Source: Chloroflexota bacterium
GTDB lineage: Bacteria > Chloroflexota > Dehalococcoidia > Dehalococcoidales > JAHJRU01
DNA: 7,654 bases
Direction: 5' to 3'
Assembly: GCA_018830745.1 (NCBI GenBank)
Contig: JAHJRU010000055.1
Coordinates: 1-7,654 of the forward strand
Both the position numbers and the translations under genes were made by a program. The notes below the pieces were generated by a model, which was not told where the DNA came from, did not search any database, and was given only the letters and a program-made list of their open reading frames with translations. Shown here piece after piece: positions 1 to 6,861 of this stretch. Position 1 is the stretch's first letter, and the number at the start of each line of letters is the position of its first letter.

Positions 1-1
1 C

Positions 2-499
2 AGGGCAGAAAACTTCCCGCGGCGCAACCGCATCTTAAGCGGTCTGAGCCTGGGAGTCCTGGTTACCGAAGCTGGAGAAACCAGCGGAGCCCTGATAACG
101 GCCAATATGGCGCTGGAACAGAACCGGGAGGTGCTGGCGGTTCCCGGCAGCATACTGTCCCCCACCAGCAGAGGAACCAATCACCTTATACAGGAGGGAG
201 CCAAACTGGTCCGGGACTACACCGATATCCTCGAAGAGCTGAATCTGACCGCCGTGACTCACCAGATTGAATTTAAAGAAGTGGTACCGGCTTCCGATAC
301 CGAGACTATACTGCTAAAGCACTTAGCCGCCGAGCCAATACACATAGATGAAATATGCCGCTCCACCACCCTGCCGATATCAACCATCAGCAGCACTCTG
401 GCTATGATGGAACTTAAGGGACTGGTCAAGCAGGTGGGCACGATGAACTACGCCCTCGCCCGGGAAGTAAGAGAGGCATATCGCGTGAAAGTAGATTGA
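2..499 (+). CDS. dprA: DNA processing protein DprA (Smf), C-terminal part, 5' end outside window
   Basis: DprA binds single-stranded DNA in the cytoplasm and loads RecA on it during natural transformation; it is widespread even in bacteria not known to be competent. The frame is open from base 2, giving 165 visible residues. The fragment opens with FPRRNRILSGLS and continues with VTEAGETSGALITAN, an AVPG segment and the GTNHLIQEGA motif, all hallmarks of the Rossmann-like DNA-binding core (Pfam DNA_processg_A). After a linker, the last 60 or so residues form a winged-helix module (from about TETILLKHL to the C-terminus), as in the long DprA forms. An internal ATG at 107 is not the real start, because conserved DprA sequence runs through it from the window edge. 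The TGA stop lies 4 bp before topA, and dprA-topA is a widely conserved pair. The N-terminal half, including any SAM-like domain, cannot be judged. Confidence 0.95.
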   Translation, partial: RAENFPRRNRILSGLSLGVLVTEAGETSGALITANMALEQNREVLAVPGSILSPTSRGTNHLIQEGAKLVRDYTDILEELNLTAVTHQIEFKEVVPASDTETILLKHLAAEPIHIDEICRSTTLPISTISSTLAMMELKGLVKQVGTMNYALAREVREAYRVKVD

Positions 500-503
500 C
501 GCC

Positions 504-2651
504 ATGAAGAAGTTAGTCATAGTGGAATCACCCGCCAAAGCCAGGACACTGGCTAAGATACTGGGCAAGGACTATAATCTCAAGGCATCCGTGGGCCACG
601 TAAGGGATTTGCCCAAGAGCCGCCTCGGTGTAGACGTAGAAAACGCCTTCGCCCCCAAGTATGTAACACCGAGGGGAAAGCTTAAAATAGTAAAGGAACT
701 CAAGCAAGCCGCTAAAGCCGCCTCTGAGGTCTATCTGGCAACCGACCCCGACCGCGAGGGCGAAGCCATCTCCTGGCATCTCCAGGAAGTAATTAAAACC
801 GGTAAGACACCATTTAAACGGGTAGTCTTCCACGAAATAACCGACGATGCCATTAAACAAGCCTTCAAACATCCGCATTCCATAGATATGAAGCTGGTAA
901 ACAGCCAGCAGGCACGGCGTATTCTGGACCGCCTGGTCGGCTATAAGCTGAGCCCTTTACTATGGCGCAAGGTGAGGAGAGGGCTTTCCGCCGGCAGGGT
1001 TCAATCGGTGGCGGTGAAGATAATCGTCGACCGGGAGAGGGAGATTCAGCAATTTGTGGCGCAGGAATACTGGACCATTGAAGCCGAACTGGTCAAGCAG
1101 GCTGCATCTCGCGCAGAGTCATTCCGGGCTATGTTGGTCGGCCTGGCTGACGGCACCAAACTGGACATCCCCAACCAGGAAAAGGCTGACGAGATAAAAG
1201 ACGAGCTGGAAGAAGCCAGGTACAGGGTAGCCAAGGTAGGCACCAAGAAGGTAAATCGCCAGCCGGCTCCGCCATTTATCACCAGCACTCTCCAGCAGGA
1301 AGCCTGGCGCAAACTACGCTTCACTGCCGGAAAAACCATGAGTATTGCCCAGCAACTCTACGAGGGACTGGCTATCGGCAATGAGGGGCATATTGGCCTT
1401 ATTACTTATATGCGCACAGACTCTACGAGAGTAGCCCAATCAGCCATAACCGAAACCAGAGAATTCATCAGCACCAGATACGGTGCTGAATACCTGCCAC
1501 CCCACGCCCGCTCATTCACCAGAGTAGTCAAGGGAGCGCAGGAAGCCCATGAAGCTATCCGCCCCACCAAAACCTGGCGGGAACCGTCACTAATCAAGCC
1601 GCATCTCACTGCGGACCAGTTCCGTCTCTACCAGCTCATCTGGCAGCGCATGGTAGCCAGTCAGATGGCTGCGGCGATATTTGATAATACCACGGTTGAA
1701 ATTGCAGCTAAGTGCCCCTATGCCAGCACCGACTACCTCCTGCGAGCCTCCAGTTGGGTCAACCGCTTTGCCGGATTTACTGTCCTTTACATCGAGGAGA
1801 AAGACGAGGATGACCAGGAAGAAAAGAAAGGTTCCCTTCTCCCCCAGTTAGCCAAGGGGGATAAGCTGGAGCTGCTGGGGCTTTTCCCGGAGCAGCATTT
1901 CACCCAGCCACCACCCCGCTTTACCGAAGCCAGTCTGATCAAAATGCTGGAGCAAGAGGGCATCGGTCGCCCCAGCACCTATGCCCCTATTATATATACC
2001 ATTCAGGCACGCGAATACGTTAAGAAAATAAAGGGCAGTTTCCATCCCACCGATTTGGGCATGGTGGTTAATGACCTGCTCATCCAGCACTTCCCTACCA
2101 TAATAAATATCCACTTCACGGCCCGCATGGAGGAGGAGCTGGATGAAATTGCCCAGGAAGACCGGGACTGGGTGCATACCATTCAGGATTTCTACCAGCC
2201 CTTTGAGAAGAGTCTGGCAGCAGCCGCCGAAAGCATGGTCAAGGTGAAGCTACCCGATGAGTTAATTGAGGAAAACTGCCCCCAATGTGGCAAGCCCATG
2301 GCCATTAAAACCGGGCGGTTCGGTAAATTTGTCGCCTGCACCGGCTACCCGGAGTGTAAATTCACCAAATCATACCAGATTAAGACCGGCGCCAAGTGCC
2401 CCGAGTGTGGCAGCGACTTAATAGAGAGAAAAAATAGAAAGAAGCGCACTTTCTATGGCTGTAGCAACTACCCCAACTGCCAGTTTGCCACCAATTCGAA
2501 GCCGCTACCTGAGCCCTGCCCCCAGTGTGGTGGACTGCTCGCGGCGTATAGAACGAAATGGGCTAAATGCACCAAGTGCAACTATAAAGGCAAGCTGGAA
2601 GAGCCACAGCCAGAGACCGCACCCGCGGAAAGCGCCGTCGCCAAAAGCTGA
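504..2651 (+). CDS. topA: DNA topoisomerase I (type IA)
   Basis: TopA relaxes negative supercoils by transient single-strand cleavage through a 5'-phosphotyrosine. The 715-residue protein starts KKLVIVESPAKA, the TOPRIM opening with catalytic Glu8, and carries the second TOPRIM motif TDPDREGEA (Asp81, Asp83, Glu85, metal ligands). The catalytic tyrosine is Tyr302 in GLITYMRTDSTR. QPPPRFTEASLIKMLE (about 468-483) and GIGRPSTYAPI are further family signatures. Residues 431-442 form a short highly charged insert of the kind that varies between TopA proteins. The C-terminus has three zinc-ribbon-like tetracysteine motifs: C592/595/612/618, C632/635/653/659 and C672/675/689/692; the third has the different spacing CX2CX13CX2C. 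All catalytic motifs are intact and the length is normal for a bacterial TopA with such a tail. The ATG is 4 bp after the dprA stop with no strong Shine-Dalgarno, suggesting translational coupling. Confidence 0.98.
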   Translation: MKKLVIVESPAKARTLAKILGKDYNLKASVGHVRDLPKSRLGVDVENAFAPKYVTPRGKLKIVKELKQAAKAASEVYLATDPDREGEAISWHLQEVIKTGKTPFKRVVFHEITDDAIKQAFKHPHSIDMKLVNSQQARRILDRLVGYKLSPLLWRKVRRGLSAGRVQSVAVKIIVDREREIQQFVAQEYWTIEAELVKQAASRAESFRAMLVGLADGTKLDIPNQEKADEIKDELEEARYRVAKVGTKKVNRQPAPPFITSTLQQEAWRKLRFTAGKTMSIAQQLYEGLAIGNEGHIGLITYMRTDSTRVAQSAITETREFISTRYGAEYLPPHARSFTRVVKGAQEAHEAIRPTKTWREPSLIKPHLTADQFRLYQLIWQRMVASQMAAAIFDNTTVEIAAKCPYASTDYLLRASSWVNRFAGFTVLYIEEKDEDDQEEKKGSLLPQLAKGDKLELLGLFPEQHFTQPPPRFTEASLIKMLEQEGIGRPSTYAPIIYTIQAREYVKKIKGSFHPTDLGMVVNDLLIQHFPTIINIHFTARMEEELDEIAQEDRDWVHTIQDFYQPFEKSLAAAAESMVKVKLPDELIEENCPQCGKPMAIKTGRFGKFVACTGYPECKFTKSYQIKTGAKCPECGSDLIERKNRKKRTFYGCSNYPNCQFATNSKPLPEPCPQCGGLLAAYRTKWAKCTKCNYKGKLEEPQPETAPAESAVAKS

Positions 2652-2699
2652 GTTGGCCTCTATGGATGCTTTATCCAGGCTCGATGTCACGCATTCTCC

Positions 2700-2729
2700 T
2701 TGACACTGTACCGCCCATATCTTTATACT
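2700..2729 (+). promoter_or_regulatory. Predicted sigma70-type promoter upstream of xerC
   Basis: A perfect -35 hexamer TTGACA (2700-2705) is separated by 18 bp from TATACT (2724-2729), a five-of-six match to the -10 consensus. Transcription would begin near 2736, leaving a leader of about 70 nt before the xerC start. It lies in the only intergenic gap of the window, directly upstream of a tightly packed gene string, which is where a promoter is expected. No operator-like palindrome overlaps it convincingly. It is a prediction from sequence match and position. Confidence 0.7.
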
Positions 2730-2806
2730 GCTAGTAGATTTCACCTGCCGCTGGAAATAGCTCCCGCTATGCCAACCAGGGAAGGTAACACCGGGGTTAA
2801 CGATTA

Positions 2807-3751
2807 TTGCAGAGGCTATTTGACAATTACATTCGCCACCTGGAGGTGGAGTGCAATGCTTCTCCTTATACCATACGTAACTACGCCAATGACCTGCTGG
2901 GCAACTACGCCAGAGGCCCAGAAAAGGGGTTCTTCCAGTTCCTCAGATTCAAGCAGATCGGCTCGCTGGAAGACGTAGACAAAACCATCCTGCGTGATTA
3001 TATCTCGTGGCTGATGCAGCAGGGCGTGGCCAAAGGCAGCATCGCCCGCAAGCTATCGGCGGTTCGTTCTCTTTACCGCTACCTGGTACGCGAAGGATTC
3101 CTGCCCCATAATCGGCTGGAAACAGCCTCCACACCCAAGCTGGACCGACGGCTACCGTCCTTCCTTACCATAGGGGAGGTGGAAAAACTGCTGCAAGCCC
3201 CCGATTTATCCACGCCCCAGGGCCAGCGCGACCTGACTTTAATGGAGTTGCTGTATGCCGCCGGCCTCAGGGTCAGTGAACTGGTGAACCTGGATATAGA
3301 GCACGTTTACCGCAACACCAGGGAACTCCGCGTCTGGGGGAAGGGAAACAAGGAGCGCATGGTGTTGATAGGCAGGCCCGCCACCGAGGCTTTGAACAAA
3401 TACCTCAATGAAGCTAGGCCCAAACTCCTGGGCGACAAGAGAAACAATGCCCTGTTCCTCAACCGCTACGGAGAACGCCTCCTGGAACGAAGGGTGCAAA
3501 AGATACTGGACGAATGCACCAAAAAAGCGGGGCTGGACAAGAAGGTACATCCCCACATGCTGCGCCATACATTTGCCACCCACATGCTCGATGGCGGGGC
3601 GGATTTAAGGGTGGTGCAGGAGCTGCTGGGGCACGCCAATCTCACCTCCACCCAGATTTATACCCACGTGACTAAGAGTCAAGCCAGGAAGGTATACCTA
3701 TCCGCCCATCCCATGGCACAGGAAAGAGGGCGAGAGCTTGAGAATAGCTAA
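2807..3751 (+). CDS. xerC: Tyrosine recombinase XerC
   Basis: Xer recombinases resolve chromosome dimers at the dif site, normally as a XerC/XerD pair with FtsK. The 314-residue product has the N-terminal SAM-like core-binding domain (about 1-90; SPYTIRNYANDL and the SIARKLSAVRSLYRYL helix) and a C-terminal catalytic domain. The full active-site set is present: Arg155 (AGLRVSELV), Lys179 (GKGNKER), His250 and Arg253 (HMLRHTFATHML), His276 (LLGHANLTS) and nucleophile Tyr285 (QIYTHV). The ending KVYLSAHPMA is more XerC-like than XerD-like. The start is a TTG at 2807: an in-frame stop at 2798-2800 excludes anything further upstream, and later starts would cut into the core-binding domain. Only a weak GGGG (2793-2796) could serve as ribosome-binding site. 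The family includes phage-type integrases, but the chromosomal setting beside topA and the absence of att sites or phage genes favour housekeeping XerC. Confidence 0.92.
   Translation: MQRLFDNYIRHLEVECNASPYTIRNYANDLLGNYARGPEKGFFQFLRFKQIGSLEDVDKTILRDYISWLMQQGVAKGSIARKLSAVRSLYRYLVREGFLPHNRLETASTPKLDRRLPSFLTIGEVEKLLQAPDLSTPQGQRDLTLMELLYAAGLRVSELVNLDIEHVYRNTRELRVWGKGNKERMVLIGRPATEALNKYLNEARPKLLGDKRNNALFLNRYGERLLERRVQKILDECTKKAGLDKKVHPHMLRHTFATHMLDGGADLRVVQELLGHANLTSTQIYTHVTKSQARKVYLSAHPMAQERGRELENS
3726..3730 (+). promoter_or_regulatory. Shine-Dalgarno GAGGG that supports the TTG start of the M24 peptidase
   Basis: GAGGG lies 7 nt upstream of the TTG at 3738, inside the 3' end of xerC. No ATG or GTG gives a full-length N-terminal domain, so this site helps fix the start and implies coupling to the end of xerC translation. 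Confidence 0.6.
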
Positions 3752-4811
3752 CCGGCTACAAAATTTGCGCCAGGCATTAGCCGCCAAAGCAAGCGAAGCT
3801 ATCTTAATTTCTCAACCGGAGAACAGATTTTACCTTTCCGGCTTCGATGGCTCCGCCGGATATCTGCTGATTACCCCGCAGACAGCCCTCCTGGCTACCG
3901 ACTTCCGTTACATCGAACAGGCTAAAGCACAGGCGCCCGACTACGAGATTCGCCGCATAGCCGGTAACGTGGCTGACTGGCTGCCCGGATTAGCCGCCGA
4001 GTTGAGGTTAACCAGCCTGAGTTTTGAAGCCGCACATACTACCTGCGCCGCGTACCGGCAGCTGGATGCTGCCCTGGATAAAACCAAATCCCAGGTAAAG
4101 TTGTCTCCGCTGGACGGGCTGGTAGAGTCCCTGCGGGCAATAAAAGAACCCGAAGAAATCAATCTCATCAGGCAAGCGGCGGAATTGGCTGACGCCGCCT
4201 ATGAGTATGTCGAGGCTGGAATACAGGCAGGCATGACGGAAAAAGAGGTGGCCTGGGAGATAGAGAAAACCCTGCGCGAAAAAGGCAGCCAGACCATACC
4301 CTTTGACATCATCGTGGCTTCCGGCCCGAATGCCGCCCTGCCCCATGCCAGACCGACATCCCGCGTTATCGGACACGGCGAGCCGATAGTTATTGACATG
4401 GGGGCCCGGATTGACGGCTATTGCAGTGACCTCAGCCGGACCCTTTGCCCGGGCAAGCGGGATGACCGTTTCAATGAGGTATATGGTATTGTATTGAAGG
4501 CACAGCAGGCGGCTATTTCTTCCATTAAGGAAGGCGTCACCGGAGAGGAAGTTGATGCTGCTGCCAGGAAATACGTCGAAGATGCCGGCTACGGCGAGGC
4601 TTTTGGTCATGGTCTGGGACACGGTGTAGGACTGGCCGCCCATGAACTGCCGCATGTAGCCCCTGATTCCTCAGAACCCCTGATTGATGGTATGATATTT
4701 ACTGTTGAACCGGGCATTTACCTTGCGGAATGGGGAGGGGTGAGAATTGAGGATATGGTTCTGATGGAAAACGGCGAAGCCCGGGTGCTCTCCCAGGCAA
4801 GGAGGATTTGA
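3738..4811 (+). CDS. Xaa-Pro peptidase of family M24B (aminopeptidase P / prolidase type)
   Basis: This cytoplasmic metallopeptidase should cleave peptide bonds involving proline (X-Pro dipeptides or N-terminal X-Pro). The 357 residues comprise an N-terminal creatinase-like domain (about 1-125; ENRFYLSGFDGSAGYLLI is typical) and a C-terminal pita-bread catalytic domain. The five dinuclear-metal ligands are all visible: Asp220 (VIDMGA), Asp231 (YCSDLSRT), His295 (HGLGHGVGL), Glu324 (FTVEPG) and Glu338 (VRIEDM). Their spacings (11, 64, 29, 14) are those I recall for Pyrococcus prolidase, so the enzyme should be active. The length fits the compact prolidase/YqhT group rather than the longer E. 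coli PepP. The start is TTG, overlapping the xerC end by 14 bp, with a Shine-Dalgarno at 3726-3730. It abuts efp by 1 bp, an arrangement also seen as yqhT-efp in Bacillus. Sequence alone does not separate dipeptidase from aminopeptidase, so no symbol is given. Confidence 0.93.
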   Translation: MRIANRLQNLRQALAAKASEAILISQPENRFYLSGFDGSAGYLLITPQTALLATDFRYIEQAKAQAPDYEIRRIAGNVADWLPGLAAELRLTSLSFEAAHTTCAAYRQLDAALDKTKSQVKLSPLDGLVESLRAIKEPEEINLIRQAAELADAAYEYVEAGIQAGMTEKEVAWEIEKTLREKGSQTIPFDIIVASGPNAALPHARPTSRVIGHGEPIVIDMGARIDGYCSDLSRTLCPGKRDDRFNEVYGIVLKAQQAAISSIKEGVTGEEVDAAARKYVEDAGYGEAFGHGLGHGVGLAAHELPHVAPDSSEPLIDGMIFTVEPGIYLAEWGGVRIEDMVLMENGEARVLSQARRI

Positions 4812-4812
4812 A

Positions 4813-5373
4813 ATGATAACCAGCGGCGAACTGAGAAAAGGCATTATTATCGAGCTTGATGGACAGCTGTACCAGGTGCTCGACTACCACCACATTAAAA
4901 TGGGACGGGGCAGCGCCCAGATAAGAATTAAGCTGCGCGATATCAACGCCGGACATACTTTTGATCGTTCCTTCCAGGCCAGCGAAAAATTCCCCCGGGC
5001 ACGTCTTGATTACCGCAACATGCAATACCTCTACAATGACGGCGACCTCTATCACTTCATGGATGAGGAGAACTACGAGCAGACACCCATAGGCGCAGGA
5101 CAACTGGGCAATGTCCTAAACTACCTGAAAGAGGGTATGAGCGTCCAGGTATCCAGCTACAAGGATGAAATAATCGAAGTGGAATTACCGATAACCCTCG
5201 AGCTGGAGGTTGCCGAAACCGGGCCGGCTTTCAAGGGAGACACGGCTTCTGCGGGTACCAAACCAGCTGTAATGGAGACCGGTATTACCATCCAGGTGCC
5301 GATGTTCATCAACACCGGCGACATTATTAAAGTCGATACCCGTAGCGGCACGTATATTGAGAGAGCCAGCTAG
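4813..5373 (+). CDS. efp: Translation elongation factor P
   Basis: EF-P binds the ribosome between the P and E sites and promotes peptide bond formation at consecutive prolines. The 186-residue length is standard. It has three beta-barrel domains: KOW-like (about 1-62), central OB (about 67-126) and C-terminal OB (about 129-186), the last with the EF-P signature KPAVMETGITIQVPMFINTG. The loop that reaches the peptidyl-transferase centre reads HHIKMGRGSAQ, so the tip residue is Arg32 where E. coli has the modified Lys34. Arg is known at this position in EarP-rhamnosylated EF-Ps and in Thermus; here the residue two before the tip is Met, not Pro. No EarP or EpmA gene is in the window. Translation starts at ATG after a near-perfect AAGGAGGA (4799-4806) within the end of the peptidase gene, the strongest ribosome-binding site so far in the string, consistent with high expression. 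Confidence 0.98.
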   Translation: MITSGELRKGIIIELDGQLYQVLDYHHIKMGRGSAQIRIKLRDINAGHTFDRSFQASEKFPRARLDYRNMQYLYNDGDLYHFMDEENYEQTPIGAGQLGNVLNYLKEGMSVQVSSYKDEIIEVELPITLELEVAETGPAFKGDTASAGTKPAVMETGITIQVPMFINTGDIIKVDTRSGTYIERAS

Positions 5374-5383
5374 AAAGGCCGAA

Positions 5384-6031
5384 TTGCTGAAAGCCGACCT
5401 GCATATTCACACGGAGTACTCCATGGACTGCGATATGACTTTAGACCAGGTTATAGAGCGTTGCCTGGAAAAGAAGATAAACTGTGTTGCCATAGCCGAC
5501 CATGGCACCATTGAGGGCGCCCTGAAAATGCAGAGCCTGGCCCCCTTCAAGGTGATTGTGGCCGAGGAAATCCTGACTCCGCACGGTGAGATTATGGGCA
5601 TGTTTCTCCAGGAAACTGTACCCAGCGGTTTATCGGTAGCCAGGGTGCTGGCCGCCATCAAGGCTCAGGGAGGCCTGGTATGCATACCGCACCCCTATGA
5701 TAACCTCAGGCCGTCTGCCCTGGGTGGCAAGATACTGGCTGAAATAGTTGACCACGTTGACCTTGTCGAAGCCTTTAACTCCCGGGATGTCCTCAAGCGC
5801 CACTCAGCCCAGACTAAAAACTTCGCCCGCAAGCATGATATTCCCGTGAGTGCCGGCAGCGATGCTCACTCTCTCTATGAAATCGGCAACGCCTACGTAG
5901 AGATGGCCGAATTTGATAACAGGGATGAATTCCTTCAGTCCCTCAACGAAGGCAAGATAATGGGACACCGGTCTAATCCCCTCCACCGATTCAACGGTCT
6001 GTCAAAAAGGTTGAGAAATCACTTTAAATAG
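5384..6031 (+). CDS. PHP-domain metal-dependent phosphoesterase
   Basis: The product is a compact stand-alone PHP (polymerase and histidinol phosphatase) domain of 215 residues, predicted to hydrolyse phosphoester bonds with a multinuclear metal centre. Motifs in order, counted from this start: ADLHIHTEYS (Asp5, His7, His9), IADHG (Asp39, His40), AEE (Glu61/Glu62), IPHPYD (His103), EAFNSR (Glu129, Asn132) and GSDAHS (Asp160, His162). The set looks complete, so the protein is probably catalytic. It resembles the COG0613/TrpH-like PHP proteins, whose known members include nucleases and nucleotide phosphatases; the substrate here is unknown. I prefer the TTG at 5384: it sits 10 bp after the efp stop, follows AAAGG (5374-5378), and puts the first motif at the usual distance from the N-terminus. 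A longer TTG start at 5357 would add 9 residues, overlap efp by 17 bp and lacks a good ribosome-binding site. No polymerase or tRNA-synthetase domain is attached. Confidence 0.88.
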   Translation: MLKADLHIHTEYSMDCDMTLDQVIERCLEKKINCVAIADHGTIEGALKMQSLAPFKVIVAEEILTPHGEIMGMFLQETVPSGLSVARVLAAIKAQGGLVCIPHPYDNLRPSALGGKILAEIVDHVDLVEAFNSRDVLKRHSAQTKNFARKHDIPVSAGSDAHSLYEIGNAYVEMAEFDNRDEFLQSLNEGKIMGHRSNPLHRFNGLSKRLRNHFK

Positions 6032-6042
6032 TATGGTGGACT

Positions 6043-6861
6043 ATGTATCAACTTGGCTGGTTTTCTACCGGCAGGGATAAGGCAGCCAGAGACCTTCTGG
6101 AAGCCGCCTGGAACAGTATCCAGCGCGGTGAAATAAAAGCTGAGATTGCCTTCGTTTTCTGTACCCGTGAACCCGGTGAAGCGCCCGAGAGCGACCTCTT
6201 TATAAAACAGGTGGAAGATTACGGTATTCCTCTTATCTGCCACTCATATCAAAAATTTAAAGCCAGTCAGGACACGAGCGCTGGTCAGGATAGAGAACTA
6301 CCATCCTGGAGACTTGACTATGACCGTGAGGTGATGAAGCAGCTGGCAGACTTCCGCCCTGACCTGTGTGTGCTGGCTGGTTACATGCTCATTGTGGGAC
6401 AAGAGATGTGCCAGCGATACCACATGGTTAATCTTCACCCGGCGGCTCCCGACGGTCCGGCCGGCACATGGCAGGAGGTAATCTGGCAACTGATGGATAG
6501 CCAGGCTCAAGAAACCGGGGTGATGATGCACCTGGTCACCCCCGAGCTGGACAAGGGACCCCCGGTTACATTCTGCACCTTCTCTATCAGAGGCGAACCG
6601 TTTGAGCGATACTGGCGGGAACTGGAAAAGCTATCCCCGGATTCTCCCGAAAGACGCAGCGAGGACAATCCCCTGTTCAAGCTTGTCCGCCAGCACGGGC
6701 TGGCCAGGGAGTTCCCGCTAATCATAGCTACCCTGAAGGCGTTCAGCGAGGGAAAAGTCGAGATAATGGACGGCAAAGTAGTTGATGCCGGGGGAAAAGC
6801 GATAAACGGCTATGACCTGACCCATGAGATAAACGAGGCAGTCAAAAAGGAGGTGGGGTAG
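6043..6861 (+). CDS. PurN-like formyltransferase family protein
   Basis: The 272-residue protein belongs to the formyltransferase fold used by PurN (GAR transformylase), Met-tRNA formyltransferase and related enzymes. The start LGWFSTGRDKAARDLLEAAW parallels the PurN Gly-rich loop. The catalytic Asn-His-Asp triad is recognisable: Asn130 and His132 in VNLHPA, and Asp170 in PELDKGPPV. Two features differ from typical PurN (about 200-215 residues). The stretch after HPA reads APDGPAGTWQEV rather than the usual SLLPxxPG pattern. There is also a C-terminal extension (about 190-272) with REFPLIIATLKAFSEGKVEI. It may be a divergent PurN or an enzyme using another acceptor, so no symbol is assigned. 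It follows the PHP gene by 11 bp. The ATG at 6043 is the first start after an in-frame stop; GGTGG (6035-6039) is a possible but very close ribosome-binding site. Its stop codon directly touches the next gene. Confidence 0.82.
   Translation: MYQLGWFSTGRDKAARDLLEAAWNSIQRGEIKAEIAFVFCTREPGEAPESDLFIKQVEDYGIPLICHSYQKFKASQDTSAGQDRELPSWRLDYDREVMKQLADFRPDLCVLAGYMLIVGQEMCQRYHMVNLHPAAPDGPAGTWQEVIWQLMDSQAQETGVMMHLVTPELDKGPPVTFCTFSIRGEPFERYWRELEKLSPDSPERRSEDNPLFKLVRQHGLAREFPLIIATLKAFSEGKVEIMDGKVVDAGGKAINGYDLTHEINEAVKKEVG
6847..6855 (+). promoter_or_regulatory. Perfect Shine-Dalgarno AAGGAGGTG for the HAD gene
   Basis: AAGGAGGTG matches the full anti-Shine-Dalgarno complement and ends 6 nt before the ATT at 6862. 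It lies in the last codons of the formyltransferase gene (K-E-V). It is well placed for initiation at 6862 and far too distant (72 nt) for the first conventional in-frame start, the ATG at 6928. Confidence 0.8.

Noticed and set aside
2661..2676. Possible terminator hairpin after topA (TGGAT...ATCCA)
   Set aside because: The stem is 5 bp with low GC and no run of T follows, so it does not support an intrinsic terminator.
2757..2770. Small hairpin (ATAGC, 4 nt loop, GCTAT) in the xerC leader
   Set aside because: Only 5 bp of stem and no U tract or conserved riboswitch-like architecture; expected by chance in a leader of this length.
2820..2825. Second perfect TTGACA just after the xerC start
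   Set aside because: No -10-like hexamer occurs at 16-18 bp spacing (the sequence there is GC-rich, GAGGTG), and it lies inside the coding region.
2807..3751. Tyrosine recombinase as a sign of an integrated element
   Set aside because: The sequence is XerC-like, sits beside topA in a conserved housekeeping order, and there are no tRNA target, direct repeats or cargo genes.
4008..4655. Long 215-codon open frame on the minus strand
   Set aside because: It lies wholly opposite the M24 peptidase, whose catalytic residues are intact; the product shows no recognisable motif, so it is a codon-bias shadow.
4688..4696. Extended -10-like TGGTATGAT within the peptidase gene, upstream of efp
   Set aside because: No matching -35, and the bases encode the conserved DGMIF segment of the peptidase, which explains them.
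6011..6037. Possible promoter TTGAGA/TATGGT before the formyltransferase gene
   Set aside because: Both hexamers are poor and the spacing is only 15 bp; part lies in the PHP coding end.
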